This document shows positions 1 to 7,874 of a DNA stretch of 64,000 bases, piece by piece. The DNA is from Glycomyces amatae (lineage in GTDB: Bacteria; Actinomycetota; Actinomycetes; Mycobacteriales; Micromonosporaceae). The stretch covers positions 310,001-374,000 of the forward strand of contig NZ_JAJLQZ010000004.1 of assembly GCF_020991375.1 (NCBI RefSeq), in the 5' to 3' direction. The notes beneath the pieces were generated by a model, which was given only the letters and a program-made list of their open reading frames with translations, was not told the origin of the DNA and did no database searches. Position numbers and translations under genes: made by a program. Every line of letters begins with the position of its first letter. Positions within the stretch are counted from its first letter, which is position 1.

Positions 1-801
1 GTCGACCACGTGCTCGGACAGCGGGAGTCCGAGGGTCGCGGTCTCCTCGGCGACCAGGCGGGCCATCTGGATGGCGCCGTACTCCTGGAAGTGGGTGTCG
101 TCGGTGGTCCCGTTGGGGCGGTTCGGGTAGACCCCGGCCGGGACGTGGAGGAACACCGACTCGGCGGCTTCGGGGCCGATCTCGTTCAGGTAGGCGCGCG
201 AGGAGGCCGAGAGGTCGACCATCGCGACGCCGGTCTCCTCGTGCAGCTCGTGGACCTTCTCCACGTATTCGGGGAAGGAGACGTTGAACTCGCCGGTGTC
301 GGCGTCGAAGCTGCGGCGCGACACGGGGGTCACGAGGACGGGCACGGCGCCCTTCTCGATCGCGCCCGCGATGTAGTGGTCGCGCAGGTACGTCTTGTAG
401 TCGTCGGGCGAGGTGTAGCGCTCGGGGACCGAGGCGGTGGCGTCGTTGTGCCCGAACTGGACGAACAGGTAGTCGCCCGGCTGGATGACGTCGAGGATCG
501 CGTCGAGGCGGCCCTGCTCGACGAAGGAGCGCGAGGAGCGCCCGCCGATCGCGTGGTTGGCGATCGTGACCTCGTCGTCGAAGTAGCGGTCGATGACCTG
601 CCCCCAGCCGGCCTGCGGCTCGTAGTAGGGGTCGTAGGTCTGGACGGTGGAGTCGGAGGCGAGGTAGACGGTGACGCCGTCCTCGTCCTGGGCTTGGGAG
701 GGGGCGCCGGTGGCGAGGACGCCCGCGAGCGCGGTCGCCCCGGCCGCGAGCACCGCGAGGGTGCGGCGCCACCGACGGCGTGGAGGAGTCATGGGCCTCA
801 T
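1..801 (-). CDS. Secreted rhamnogalacturonan acetylesterase-like SGNH hydrolase (3' end cut by window)
   Basis: Predicted extracellular esterase that removes acetyl groups from pectic rhamnogalacturonan (CE12-like SGNH family). The N-terminus is Arg-rich followed by a hydrophobic stretch ending near SQA (about residues 1-37), a secretion signal. SGNH blocks are visible: ASDST with the nucleophile Ser at about residue 51, an IGGRSS glycine block, GHND, and a late DDTH carrying the Asp/His pair. I prefer the ATG at 801 because GGAAG lies a few bases upstream; an in-frame ATG at 792 is the alternative. The C-terminus runs off the window. Its proximity to two cellulase genes suggests a shared plant-biomass role (inference). 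Confidence 0.8.
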   Translation of the reverse strand, partial: MRPMTPPRRRWRRTLAVLAAGATALAGVLATGAPSQAQDEDGVTVYLASDSTVQTYDPYYEPQAGWGQVIDRYFDDEVTIANHAIGGRSSRSFVEQGRLDAILDVIQPGDYLFVQFGHNDATASVPERYTSPDDYKTYLRDHYIAGAIEKGAVPVLVTPVSRRSFDADTGEFNVSFPEYVEKVHELHEETGVAMVDLSASSRAYLNEIGPEAAESVFLHVPAGVYPNRPNGTTDDTHFQEYGAIQMARLVAEETATLGLPLSEHVVD

Positions 802-946
802 GTTCACTTCCGGTGAGGAGGAGGGGGCTTGCGCGACAAGCGGGAGTGAATCGTTTCAATTCTGCGGCCGATTGTTGGGCAAGCGTTTACTAACAAGGGG
901 ACGGTACCGATCCGACCGCGGAAAGTCAATACATGTCGATGTCTGG

Positions 947-2014
947 TCAGTCGGGCAGCAGCGGGGCGAGCCGCTCCGCCGCGGCCTCCAGGTCGATGCC
1001 CTGCCCGGCGACCCAGTCGTCGTCGAAGTAGGTGGCGCCGTAGCGCGCCCCCGAGTCGCACAGCAGCGTGACGACGCTCCCGCCCTCCCCGCGCCCGCGC
1101 ATCTCCGCGATGAGCAGGAGGGCCGCGACGAGGTTGGTCCCGGTCGAGCCGCCCAGGCGCCGCCCGAGCCGCTCGGAGGCCCAGCGCAGGCACGCGATCG
1201 ACTCGGCGTCGTCCACGCGGACCATCCGGTCCACCAGGGACGGGACGAACGAGGGCTCCACCCGGGGCCGCCCGATCCCCTCGATGCGCGAGCCGTCCGC
1301 GGTCGCCTCCGGGTCGCCGTCGCGCCAACCGGCGAAGAACGCCGAGTGCTCGGGGTCGACCACGCACAGGTTCGTGGCGTGCCTGCGGTAGCGCACGTAG
1401 CGGCCGATGGTCGCCGAGGTGCCGCCGGTGCCCGCGCCGACCACGACCCAGGCCGGGACGGGGTGGCGCTCGAGCCGCATCTGCTCGAACACCGACTCGG
1501 CGATGTTGTTGTTGCCGCGCCAGTCCGTGGCCCGCTCGGCGTAGGTGAACTGGTCCATGAAGTGGCCGCCGGTCGCCGCCGCGAGCCGCTCGGCCTCGGC
1601 GCAGACGCCGGCCGCGTCGCGCACCAGGTGCGCCTTGCCGCCGTAGCGCTCGATCTCGGCGATCTTCGAACGGCTGGTCGACTCCGGCATGACCGCGGTG
1701 AACGGCAGCCCGAGCATCCGCGCGAAGTACGCCTCGCTCACGGCGGTCGAGCCGCTGGAGGCCTCGATGACCGGCGTGCCCTCGTCGATCCAGCCGTTGC
1801 AGATCGCGTAGAGGAACAGCGAGCGCGCGAGCCGGTGCTTGAGCGAGCCGGTCGGATGGGTGGACTCGTCCTTCAAGTAGAGGTCCACACTCCACTCCGG
1901 CGGCAGGGGGAACGGCAGCAGGTGCGTGTCGGCCGAGCGGTTCGCGTCGGCCTCCACTGTGGTGATGGCCCAGTCGGTCCAGCGCCGGTCCCGGGTGCGG
2001 TCGATCGAGTCCAT
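947..2014 (-). CDS. PLP-dependent cysteine synthase-family protein, Cds1-like L-cysteine desulfhydrase
   Basis: A 355-residue fold-type II PLP enzyme of the cysteine synthase/cystathionine beta-synthase group. The PLP-binding lysine sits in GSLKHR (about residue 59), the phosphate-contacting SSGST follows, and a glycine-rich GAGTGGTSA loop is present. The closest group I recognise is actinobacterial Cds1, which releases sulfide from cysteine. The start ATG overlaps the stop codon of the upstream Lrp-family gene (ATGA), so the two are translationally coupled. An Lrp protein often senses an amino acid, so the pair looks like a cysteine-responsive catabolic unit (inference). Cysteine synthase activity cannot be excluded from sequence alone. 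Confidence 0.8.
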   Translation of the reverse strand: MDSIDRTRDRRWTDWAITTVEADANRSADTHLLPFPLPPEWSVDLYLKDESTHPTGSLKHRLARSLFLYAICNGWIDEGTPVIEASSGSTAVSEAYFARMLGLPFTAVMPESTSRSKIAEIERYGGKAHLVRDAAGVCAEAERLAAATGGHFMDQFTYAERATDWRGNNNIAESVFEQMRLERHPVPAWVVVGAGTGGTSATIGRYVRYRRHATNLCVVDPEHSAFFAGWRDGDPEATADGSRIEGIGRPRVEPSFVPSLVDRMVRVDDAESIACLRWASERLGRRLGGSTGTNLVAALLLIAEMRGRGEGGSVVTLLCDSGARYGATYFDDDWVAGQGIDLEAAAERLAPLLPD

Positions 2015-2514
2015 CAGCCCGCTCCGGGTCCGTCGCCGTCCGTGGGGACCTGCTGCGGCCGGTCCTCCCACTTGGTCGACAGGGTGATGGTGGTGCGGGT
2101 CTGGGCGACGCCGGGGATGGCGCCCACGCGGTGGATGAGCCTTTCCAGATCGCCCATCTTGGGCACGCGGACCTTGAGCTGGTAGCACTCGACGCCGGCG
2201 AGGAAATAGCACGACTCGATCTGCGGAATGGCGCGCAGGCGCTCGCAGATGTCGAGGTGGTCGGCGGAGTTGTCGGGGATGATGCCGATGAGCGCGGTGA
2301 TGCCGAGGCCTATGGCCTCGGAGTCGATCACCGCCTTGTACCCGGTGATGACGCCGTTCTTCTCGAGCTTGGTGACCCGGTCCTGCACGGAGGGCGCGGT
2401 GAGGCCGACCCGGCGCGCCAGCTCGGCGTAGGAGGTACGCCCGTCGGTGCGCAGGAGGTTCACGATGGTCTGGTCGATCTCGTCCACACTGTCGAGGATA
2501 ACCAGAGTTGCCAC
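2014..2514 (-). CDS. Lrp/AsnC family transcriptional regulator
   Basis: A 166-residue Lrp/AsnC regulator. An N-terminal winged helix-turn-helix (about residues 12-60, with [11 protein letters not shown] and [20 protein letters not shown]) is followed by an effector-binding RAM-type alpha/beta domain (VITGYKAVI through TRTTITLST). It ends in the start codon of the Cds1-like gene, indicating one transcript and coupled translation. By family knowledge it would bind an amino acid, possibly cysteine, and control its own operon. The C-terminal tail rich in Pro/Gly/Asp is an extension beyond the usual domain. Confidence 0.9.
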   Translation of the reverse strand: MATLVILDSVDEIDQTIVNLLRTDGRTSYAELARRVGLTAPSVQDRVTKLEKNGVITGYKAVIDSEAIGLGITALIGIIPDNSADHLDICERLRAIPQIESCYFLAGVECYQLKVRVPKMGDLERLIHRVGAIPGVAQTRTTITLSTKWEDRPQQVPTDGDGPGAG

Positions 2515-2714
2515 TTGCGCCCTGTGCCTACCTCATACCCGGGAACTCCTAGAGCGCCGGAATCGGCTCAGAGCGCCGTTGACATACGCGTGGTACTTTC
2601 AGGCAAAACCTACCGACCGAAAGTATGTCCAAGAACTCATGGCAGGTTTGACTGAATAGTGGTGTAATGGGTTTAACGCACGAAGTGAGTCTTCATCACG
2701 GGGAGGAAGAAATC

Positions 2715-2930
2715 ATGGAGACCGAGGACCGCCTACTGACACCCGGCGAAGTGGCCTCGCTGTTCCGCGTCGATCCGAAGACCGTGACGCGCTGGGCCGC
2801 GGCGGGCCGGATAGGCAGCATTCGCACACCGGGCGGGCATCGCCGGTTCCGCGAATCCGAGGTCCGCGCCCTGCTCGAGGGCGACGCCGGCGCGCAGGCC
2901 GCCTTCGAGACCGGGAACGCCCAGCAGTAG
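2715..2930 (+). CDS. bldC: BldC, MerR-like developmental regulator
   Basis: A 71-residue single-domain DNA-binding protein nearly filled by one MerR-type winged helix (LLTPGEVASLF, VTRWAAAGRIGS, TPGGHRRF). This matches BldC of Streptomyces, which binds head-to-tail on direct repeats and controls entry into development. ATG 2715 is chosen over an in-frame upstream start because GGGGAGGAAG lies just before it and BldC proteins start with a short acidic segment like METEDRLLTPGE. An inverted repeat TACTTTC (2594-2600) / GAAAGTA (2619-2625) lies in its upstream region and may be regulatory. Confidence 0.92.
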   Translation: METEDRLLTPGEVASLFRVDPKTVTRWAAAGRIGSIRTPGGHRRFRESEVRALLEGDAGAQAAFETGNAQQ

Positions 2931-3082
2931 GATCCGCGGCCGCGAGGCCGATCCACGATCGGTCCCCCAAGCCGACGCCGCGAACCGCACACCGTCCGGC
3001 ACAAGCCGGTCCCGCACCGCCCCCGAAGCCGCACACGGCCGGGCAGGACGCACCGGGGACCGGCTTCTTGCGTGTCCGGGGC

Positions 3083-3116
3083 CGTTCGACCGTGCCGTTC
3101 GACCGTGCCGTTCAAC
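3083..3116. repeat. Short tandem repeat, 13-bp unit
   Basis: The unit GTTCGACCGTGCC occurs twice head to tail (3083-3095 and 3096-3108) and begins a third, diverged copy. It lies between bldC and its probable terminator in a gene-free stretch (2931-3433). No function is evident. Confidence 0.7.
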
Positions 3117-3126
3117 CACCGAGTAC

Positions 3127-3162
3127 GCCCGCGCCGCCGATCCAGGGATCGGCGGCGCGGGC
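3127..3162 (+). terminator. Intrinsic terminator downstream of bldC
   Basis: A perfect 16-bp stem (3127-3142 with 3147-3162) with a CAGG tetraloop is followed by TTTCGTC. It is the strongest hairpin in the gene-free stretch 2931-3433 and separates bldC from the cellulase genes. A weaker 11-bp stem (3003-3013 / 3056-3066) lies just before it. Confidence 0.75.
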
Positions 3163-3294
3163 TTTCGTCATTCCATTTCGGAGTTGATTTGTTCCTTTTA
3201 GGGCAATTGTCCACGCTACGGAGTCGGACCAATACCCTGTGTCGATATCTAAGCCGCCAATCGGAATTTTCTGGATTCTCCGGTCGCGAGACTC

Positions 3295-3367
3295 TTGACA
3301 CCACACCCAGGCATAGGCAAACTTCGATGTTATCCGGATTCGTCCGGTACGTCTGGGAGCGCTTCCG
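3295..3367 (+). promoter_or_regulatory. Promoter and CebR/LacI-type operator of the first cellulase
   Basis: TTGACA at 3295-3300 and CAAACT at 3318-3323 (17-bp spacer) make a plausible sigma-70 promoter. TGGGAGCGCTTCCG at 3354-3367 matches 12 of 14 positions of the palindromic CebR operator TGGGAGCGCTCCCA known from Streptomyces cellulase genes. It sits just downstream of the probable start point, where a LacI-family repressor would block transcription until cello-oligosaccharides release it (inference). No cebR gene is in this window. Confidence 0.65.
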
Positions 3368-3433
3368 CCGTCCAAACCCGGCATCTGCGGAGGGGTCGCC
3401 CGGATCGTCAGCCTCACGAGCAAGGGAAGGCAC

Positions 3434-4870
3434 ATGACGCTCAACCGAAGCAAGCAGACCACCAGGAGCAGGCGCGGGCGCCTGGGAGCGCTCGCAGCCG
3501 CGACGCTCGCGGCCGCCGTCGTCAGCTCCGTCGCGGTGAACACCGCCGGCGCCGAGGAGAGCCCCGACGAGGGGGCCGAGGCCGCGCAGGCGAAGGTCGA
3601 CAACCCCTACGAGGGCGCGCAGGTCTACGTCAACCCGACCTGGTCGGCCAACGCCGCCGCCGAACCCGGCGGCGAGGCGATCGCCGACCAGCCCACCGGG
3701 GTGTGGCTCGACCGCACCAGCGCGATCGAGGGCAACGACTCCCCCACGACCGGTTCGATGGGCCTGCGGGACCACCTCGACGAGGCCGTGGCCCAGGGCG
3801 CCGACGTCATCCAGATCGTCATCTACAACCTGCCCGGCCGCGACTGCGCCGCCCTCGCCTCCAACGGCGAGCTCGGCCCGGACGACATCGAGGCGTACAA
3901 GAGCGACTACATCGACGAGATCGTGGCGATCCAGGGCGACGCGGCCTACGCCGACCTCCGGATCGTCAACGTGATCGAGATCGACTCGCTGCCGAACCTC
4001 ATCACCAACGTCTCACCGCGCGAGACCGCGACGGACAACTGCGACGAGATGAAGGCCAACGGCAACTACGAGGACGGCGTCTCGTACGCCGTCGCCGAGC
4101 TGGGCGCGCTGCCGAACACGTACAACTACATCGACGCGGGCCACCACGGCTGGATCGGCTGGGGCGACACGAACGAGCAGTACGACAACTTCCACGCCTC
4201 GGCCGAGCTGTTCGGCTCCCTCATCGGGCAGAACGGCATGACCGCGGACCACGTCCACGGGTTCATCTCCAACACCGCGAACTACTCGGTGCTCGAGGAG
4301 CCGTACTGGGCGGTGGACGAGAACGTCGGCGGGCAGCCGCTGAACCAGAACCCCGAGCTGCCGTGGGTCGACTGGAACGACTTCAACAACGAGAAGGACT
4401 TCACCGAGGCCTTCCGCGAGGAGCTCGTCTCCAACGGCTTCAACGACGACATCGGGATGCTCATCGACACCAGCCGCAACGGCTGGGGCGGCGACTACCG
4501 CCCGACCGGCCCCTCGTCCTCGGACGACCCGGTGACGTTCGTGGACGAGTCGCGGATCGACCAGCGCTTCCAGAAGGGCAACTGGTGCAACCAGGCCGGC
4601 GCCGGCCTCGGTGAGCGCCCGCAGGCCTCGCCGGAGGCCTGGATCGACGCCTACGTGTGGATCAAGCCCCCGGGCGAGTCGGACGGCGCCTCCGAGGAGA
4701 TCCCGAACGACGAGGGCAAGGGCTTCGACGAGATGTGCGACCCCGACTACGAGGGCAACATCCGCAACGGCAACAACCCGAGCGGCGCCCGCGACGACAT
4801 GCCGATCTCCGGCCACTGGTCCTCCGAGCAGTTCCAGGAGCTCCTCGAGAACGCCTACCCCCCGCTCTAG
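3434..4870 (+). CDS. Secreted glycoside hydrolase family 6 cellulase (catalytic domain only)
   Basis: A 478-residue exported beta-1,4-glucanase of GH6, an inverting family. Residues 1-41 form an Arg-rich signal peptide, 42-55 a short acidic linker, and about 56-478 the GH6 barrel. Family signatures are present: YNLPGRDC with the second active-site Asp (D137), ASNGEL, and EIDSLPNL with the catalytic acid (D184). Long-loop sequence around RDCAALASNGE resembles bacterial cellobiohydrolases, so exo-action from the non-reducing end is likely but not proven. There is no carbohydrate-binding module, unlike its neighbour. GGGAAGG precedes ATG 3434. An operator-like site lies upstream. Confidence 0.93.
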   Translation: MTLNRSKQTTRSRRGRLGALAAATLAAAVVSSVAVNTAGAEESPDEGAEAAQAKVDNPYEGAQVYVNPTWSANAAAEPGGEAIADQPTGVWLDRTSAIEGNDSPTTGSMGLRDHLDEAVAQGADVIQIVIYNLPGRDCAALASNGELGPDDIEAYKSDYIDEIVAIQGDAAYADLRIVNVIEIDSLPNLITNVSPRETATDNCDEMKANGNYEDGVSYAVAELGALPNTYNYIDAGHHGWIGWGDTNEQYDNFHASAELFGSLIGQNGMTADHVHGFISNTANYSVLEEPYWAVDENVGGQPLNQNPELPWVDWNDFNNEKDFTEAFREELVSNGFNDDIGMLIDTSRNGWGGDYRPTGPSSSDDPVTFVDESRIDQRFQKGNWCNQAGAGLGERPQASPEAWIDAYVWIKPPGESDGASEEIPNDEGKGFDEMCDPDYEGNIRNGNNPSGARDDMPISGHWSSEQFQELLENAYPPL

Positions 4871-4915
4871 GCGGGTAGTGCAAGGGCGGACCGGCACTCC
4901 GCCGGCAAGGGACGG

Positions 4916-4941
4916 CGGGGCCGCGCGGCAGCGCGGCCCCG
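4916..4941 (+). terminator. Hairpin terminator after the first cellulase
   Basis: An 11-bp perfect GC stem (4916-4926 with 4931-4941) with a 4-base loop, 45 bases after the stop codon. It has no clear T-tract, so it may be a leaky or Rho-independent GC-type terminator. Confidence 0.55.
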
Positions 4942-5018
4942 CTGCCGTGCGCCCGGGGCGCCCGTGCGGCGGGCCGGAAGGGCGAAGAAGTTTTCCTAAG
5001 GGACCCGTCCGGTTGTTG

Positions 5019-5048
5019 CGGGAGCGTTTTCACTGATTCAAGCGCTTG
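5019..5048. promoter_or_regulatory. LacI-type half sites upstream of the second cellulase
   Basis: CGGGAGCGTTTTCA (5019-5032) matches 10 of 14 positions of the CebR consensus, and CAAGCGCTTG (5039-5048) is a perfect 10-bp palindrome of the LacI-family type. Both lie in the intergenic stretch 4871-5236, above the second cellulase promoter. Confidence 0.4.
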
Positions 5049-5118
5049 CCGAACGGCCGGTCGCCTTCGAATCAACCGTCCAGATCGTCCTGACGCTGGA
5101 AATATCCTGGCGAACCCC

Positions 5119-5174
5119 TTGACAGTCCATCTATATATCGGAGATTATCAATGCACATCTTGGGAGCGCTTCCC
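5119..5174 (+). promoter_or_regulatory. Promoter and CebR-type operator of the second cellulase
   Basis: TTGACA (5119-5124) and GATTAT (5143-5148), 18 bp apart, are followed at 5161-5174 by TGGGAGCGCTTCCC, which matches 12 of 14 positions of the CebR consensus. The geometry, with the operator at about +5 to +20, is repeated from the first cellulase gene, implying joint cellobiose-type control. Confidence 0.68.
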
Positions 5175-5236
5175 TGGATGGTCACCCGCTCCGGGCCGCT
5201 TCGCCGCGGCCCTTCAACCCCGAAGGACATCGAATT

Positions 5237-7006
5237 ATGCAAGTAACTCGAAGGCGAAGGAGACTGGCGCTCACGAGCGTGGCCGTCGGCGCGCTCGCCG
5301 CCACCGGGCTGACCTTCGCTTCGGCGAACCAGGCACTCGCCGAAGAAGGTTGCCAGGTCGACTACAACATCGTCAGCACCTGGGGCGGCGGCTTCCAGGC
5401 CAACGTCGTCATCAGCGCGGGCGAGGCGATCAACGGCTGGGAGGTCGAGTGGGACTTCCCGTCCGGCACGACCGTCTCCAGCGCGTGGAACGTCGACTGG
5501 AACCAGAGCGGCAGCCACTTCACCGGCGGCGACGTCGGCTGGAACAGCTCGATCGCGGCCGGCCAGTCCAGGGAGGTGTTCGGGTTCATCGGATCCGGCT
5601 CCTCCACCGCGCCGGGCCAGTTCTCGGTCAACGGCGACGTCTGCGGCGAGGTCACCGAGCCCCCGACGACCGACGACCCGGACGACCCGACCACCGACGA
5701 CCCGGACGACCCCGGCGACCCGGGTGACAAGGTCGACAACCCGTACACCGGCGCCAACGTCTACGTGAACCCGCAGTGGTCCGCCAACGCCGCGGCCGAG
5801 CCGGGCGGCGACGCGATCGCCGACCAGCCCACCGGCGTGTGGCTCGACCGCACCAGCGCGATCTACGGCAACGACTCGCCGACCACGGGCTCGATGGGCC
5901 TGGAGGACCACCTCGACCACGCGGTGGCCGAGGGCTACGACGTCATCCAGGTCGTCATCTACAACCTGCCGGGCCGCGACTGCGCCGCCCTCGCCTCCAA
6001 CGGCGAGCTGGGCGCCGACGAGATCGACGCGTACAAGAACGACTACATCGACCCGATCGTCGAGATCCAGGGCCAGTCGAAGTACGCCGACCTCAAGATC
6101 GTGAACGTCATCGAGATCGACTCGCTGCCGAACCTGGTCACCAACGTCTCGCCGCGCGAGACCGCGACGGACAACTGCGACGAGATGAAGGCCAACGGCA
6201 ACTACGTCGACGGCGTCTCCTACGCGGTCGCCGAGCTGGGCGGCCTGTCCAACACGTACAACTACATCGACGCGGGCCACCACGGCTGGATCGGCTGGGC
6301 GGACACCAACGCCCAGTACGACAACTTCAACGCGTCCGCGGCCCTGTTCGGCTCGCTCATCGGTGAGAACGGCATGACCGCCGACGACGTGCACGGCTTC
6401 ATCTCGAACACCGCGAACTACTCGGCGCTGGAGGAGCCCTACTGGGAGGTCGACCAGAACGTCGGCGGCCAGGCGCTCAACCAGAACGCGAACCTGCCGT
6501 GGGTCGACTGGAACGACTTCAACAACGAGAAGGACTTCACCGAGGCCATGCGCGAGGAGCTCATCGCGAACGGCTTCAACGACGACATCGGCATGCTGAT
6601 CGACACCAGCCGCAACGGCTGGGGCGGCGACTACCGGCCCACCGGGACGTCGACCTCCTCGGACCCGGTGACGTTCGTCGACGAGTCGCGGATCGACCAG
6701 CGCTTCCAGAAGGGCAACTGGTGCAACCAGGCCGGCGCCGGCCTCGGTGAGCGGCCGCAGGCCGACCCCGAAGCCTGGATCGACGCCTACGTGTGGATCA
6801 AGCCCCCGGGCGAGTCGGACGGCTCCTCGGAGCTGATCGACAACGACGAGGGCAAGGGCTTCGACGAGATGTGCGACCCCGACTACGGCGGCAACATCCG
6901 CAACGGCAACAACCCCTCGGGTGCTCGGGACGACATGCCGATCTCCGGCCACTGGTCCTCCGAGCAGTTCCAGGAGCTCCTCGAGAACGCCTACCCCCCG
7001 CTCTAG
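5237..7006 (+). CDS. Secreted CBM2-GH6 cellulase
   Basis: A 589-residue exported cellulase. Residues 1-35 are a signal peptide with an RRRRR start, 39-137 a family 2 cellulose-binding module bounded by two cysteines (C39, C136) with Trp residues at 49, 68, 72, 84, 88 and 102, 138-164 an acidic Thr/Pro/Asp linker of repeated DDPDDP units, and 165-589 the GH6 domain. The catalytic acid is D295 in EIDSLPNL and the partner Asp D248 in GRDC. The catalytic domain is almost the same as that of the gene upstream, and the last 85 bp through the stop are identical. The pair probably acts on crystalline versus soluble cellulose, one bound and one free. Confidence 0.95.
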   Translation: MQVTRRRRRLALTSVAVGALAATGLTFASANQALAEEGCQVDYNIVSTWGGGFQANVVISAGEAINGWEVEWDFPSGTTVSSAWNVDWNQSGSHFTGGDVGWNSSIAAGQSREVFGFIGSGSSTAPGQFSVNGDVCGEVTEPPTTDDPDDPTTDDPDDPGDPGDKVDNPYTGANVYVNPQWSANAAAEPGGDAIADQPTGVWLDRTSAIYGNDSPTTGSMGLEDHLDHAVAEGYDVIQVVIYNLPGRDCAALASNGELGADEIDAYKNDYIDPIVEIQGQSKYADLKIVNVIEIDSLPNLVTNVSPRETATDNCDEMKANGNYVDGVSYAVAELGGLSNTYNYIDAGHHGWIGWADTNAQYDNFNASAALFGSLIGENGMTADDVHGFISNTANYSALEEPYWEVDQNVGGQALNQNANLPWVDWNDFNNEKDFTEAMREELIANGFNDDIGMLIDTSRNGWGGDYRPTGTSTSSDPVTFVDESRIDQRFQKGNWCNQAGAGLGERPQADPEAWIDAYVWIKPPGESDGSSELIDNDEGKGFDEMCDPDYGGNIRNGNNPSGARDDMPISGHWSSEQFQELLENAYPPL

Positions 7007-7033
7007 GCGGGTACGGCGCGAAGTGAGTTCAGC

Positions 7034-7130
7034 GGGCCCGGCGATCCGGGAGGCGGATCGCCGGGCCCCACAGACCTGATCCTCGGTTCCTTCCGGTGAC
7101 CGGGCCCCGCGGGACGGCGGGGCCCGGTCT
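7034..7130 (+). terminator. Two tandem terminator hairpins after the cellulase pair
   Basis: A perfect 14-bp stem (7034-7047 / 7055-7068) is followed by a 12-bp stem (7099-7110 / 7119-7130) with TTT directly after it. The double structure should stop transcription from the strongly inducible cellulase genes. Confidence 0.75.
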
Positions 7131-7156
7131 TTAACCGACGATGGTCAAGACGCCGA

Positions 7157-7190
7157 GGGCCCCGGCCGGTCAGCTGACCGGCCGGGGCCC
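7157..7190 (-). terminator. Terminator of the tetR-exporter unit
   Basis: A perfect 34-bp palindrome (7157-7190) lies just past the stop codon of the TetR gene, between convergent units, so it can act in both directions. Confidence 0.7.
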
Positions 7191-7203
7191 TTCGGTGCGC
7201 CCG

Positions 7204-7860
7204 TCAGGCGGCCCTGGCGTCGCAGAGCGGGCCGCCGATGCCGCGCAGCAGGTTGTCGACGATCTGCTCGGCGGTGCCGGACCGGTTCAGCTCGCCGTAC
7301 TGCCCGTAGACGAAGATCGTCAGGAGCGGGCTGATGAACATGGCGACGGCCAGGTCGAGGTCGACGCCCTCGGCGAGTTCGCCGCGCTCGGCCCAGTAGG
7401 CGAAGGTGTCCCGGACGAAGAGGCGCCGGTGCTCGACCATGCGGTCGTGGTGGCGCTTGTACTCGGGTTCCTTCACCGCGGTCATCATGCACTTGAAGAC
7501 CTTGCGGTCCCTGGCGCCGAACCGCTTGCGCATGTTGTCGGCGATGTGGAGCAGGTCGCCGCGCAGCGAGGCGCGCGGCATGGCGGCCGGGATCGGGGCC
7601 TTGAGCCGCTCGACGGCGGTGACGATGAGCTCCTCTTTCGAGGACCAGCGCCGGTAGATCGTGGCCTTCGAGACGCCCGAGCGCTCGGCGACGGCCTCGA
7701 CGCTGACCTCGGCGATGGTCCCGTGCTCGGCGATGAGGTCCAGGACGGCCTCGATGATCGACTGGCTCACCGCTTCGCTGCGGGGCCGGCCCTTGGCGGG
7801 GGCCGGCCCGGCGGACTCGTCGGGGCCGGTCGTCGTCACTTCGCTGAGCTCGGGAGGCAT
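7204..7860 (-). CDS. TetR/AcrR family repressor
   Basis: A 218-residue TetR regulator. The helix-turn-helix lies at about residues 30-75 (IIEAVLDLIAEHG, AVAERSGVSKATIYRRW, SKEELI) and is followed by an all-helical ligand domain of the type common in actinobacterial drug-exporter repressors. It lies 14 bases downstream of an exporter gene on the same strand, so the two are co-transcribed. The probable operator is the 20-bp palindrome at 9741-9760. By family logic a drug bound in the C-terminal pocket would release the protein and induce the exporter. Confidence 0.88.
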   Translation of the reverse strand: MPPELSEVTTTGPDESAGPAPAKGRPRSEAVSQSIIEAVLDLIAEHGTIAEVSVEAVAERSGVSKATIYRRWSSKEELIVTAVERLKAPIPAAMPRASLRGDLLHIADNMRKRFGARDRKVFKCMMTAVKEPEYKRHHDRMVEHRRLFVRDTFAYWAERGELAEGVDLDLAVAMFISPLLTIFVYGQYGELNRSGTAEQIVDNLLRGIGGPLCDARAA

Positions 7861-7874
7861 GGCTCGATTGTCCC

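Noticed and set aside
10..816. A + strand open frame at the window start
   Set aside because: The opposite strand encodes a complete SGNH esterase with signal peptide and catalytic motifs; the + frame is its shadow.
5650..5730. Short repeats of GACGACCCGGACGACCC type
   Set aside because: They encode the DDPDDP linker between CBM2 and GH6, an ordinary cellulase linker.
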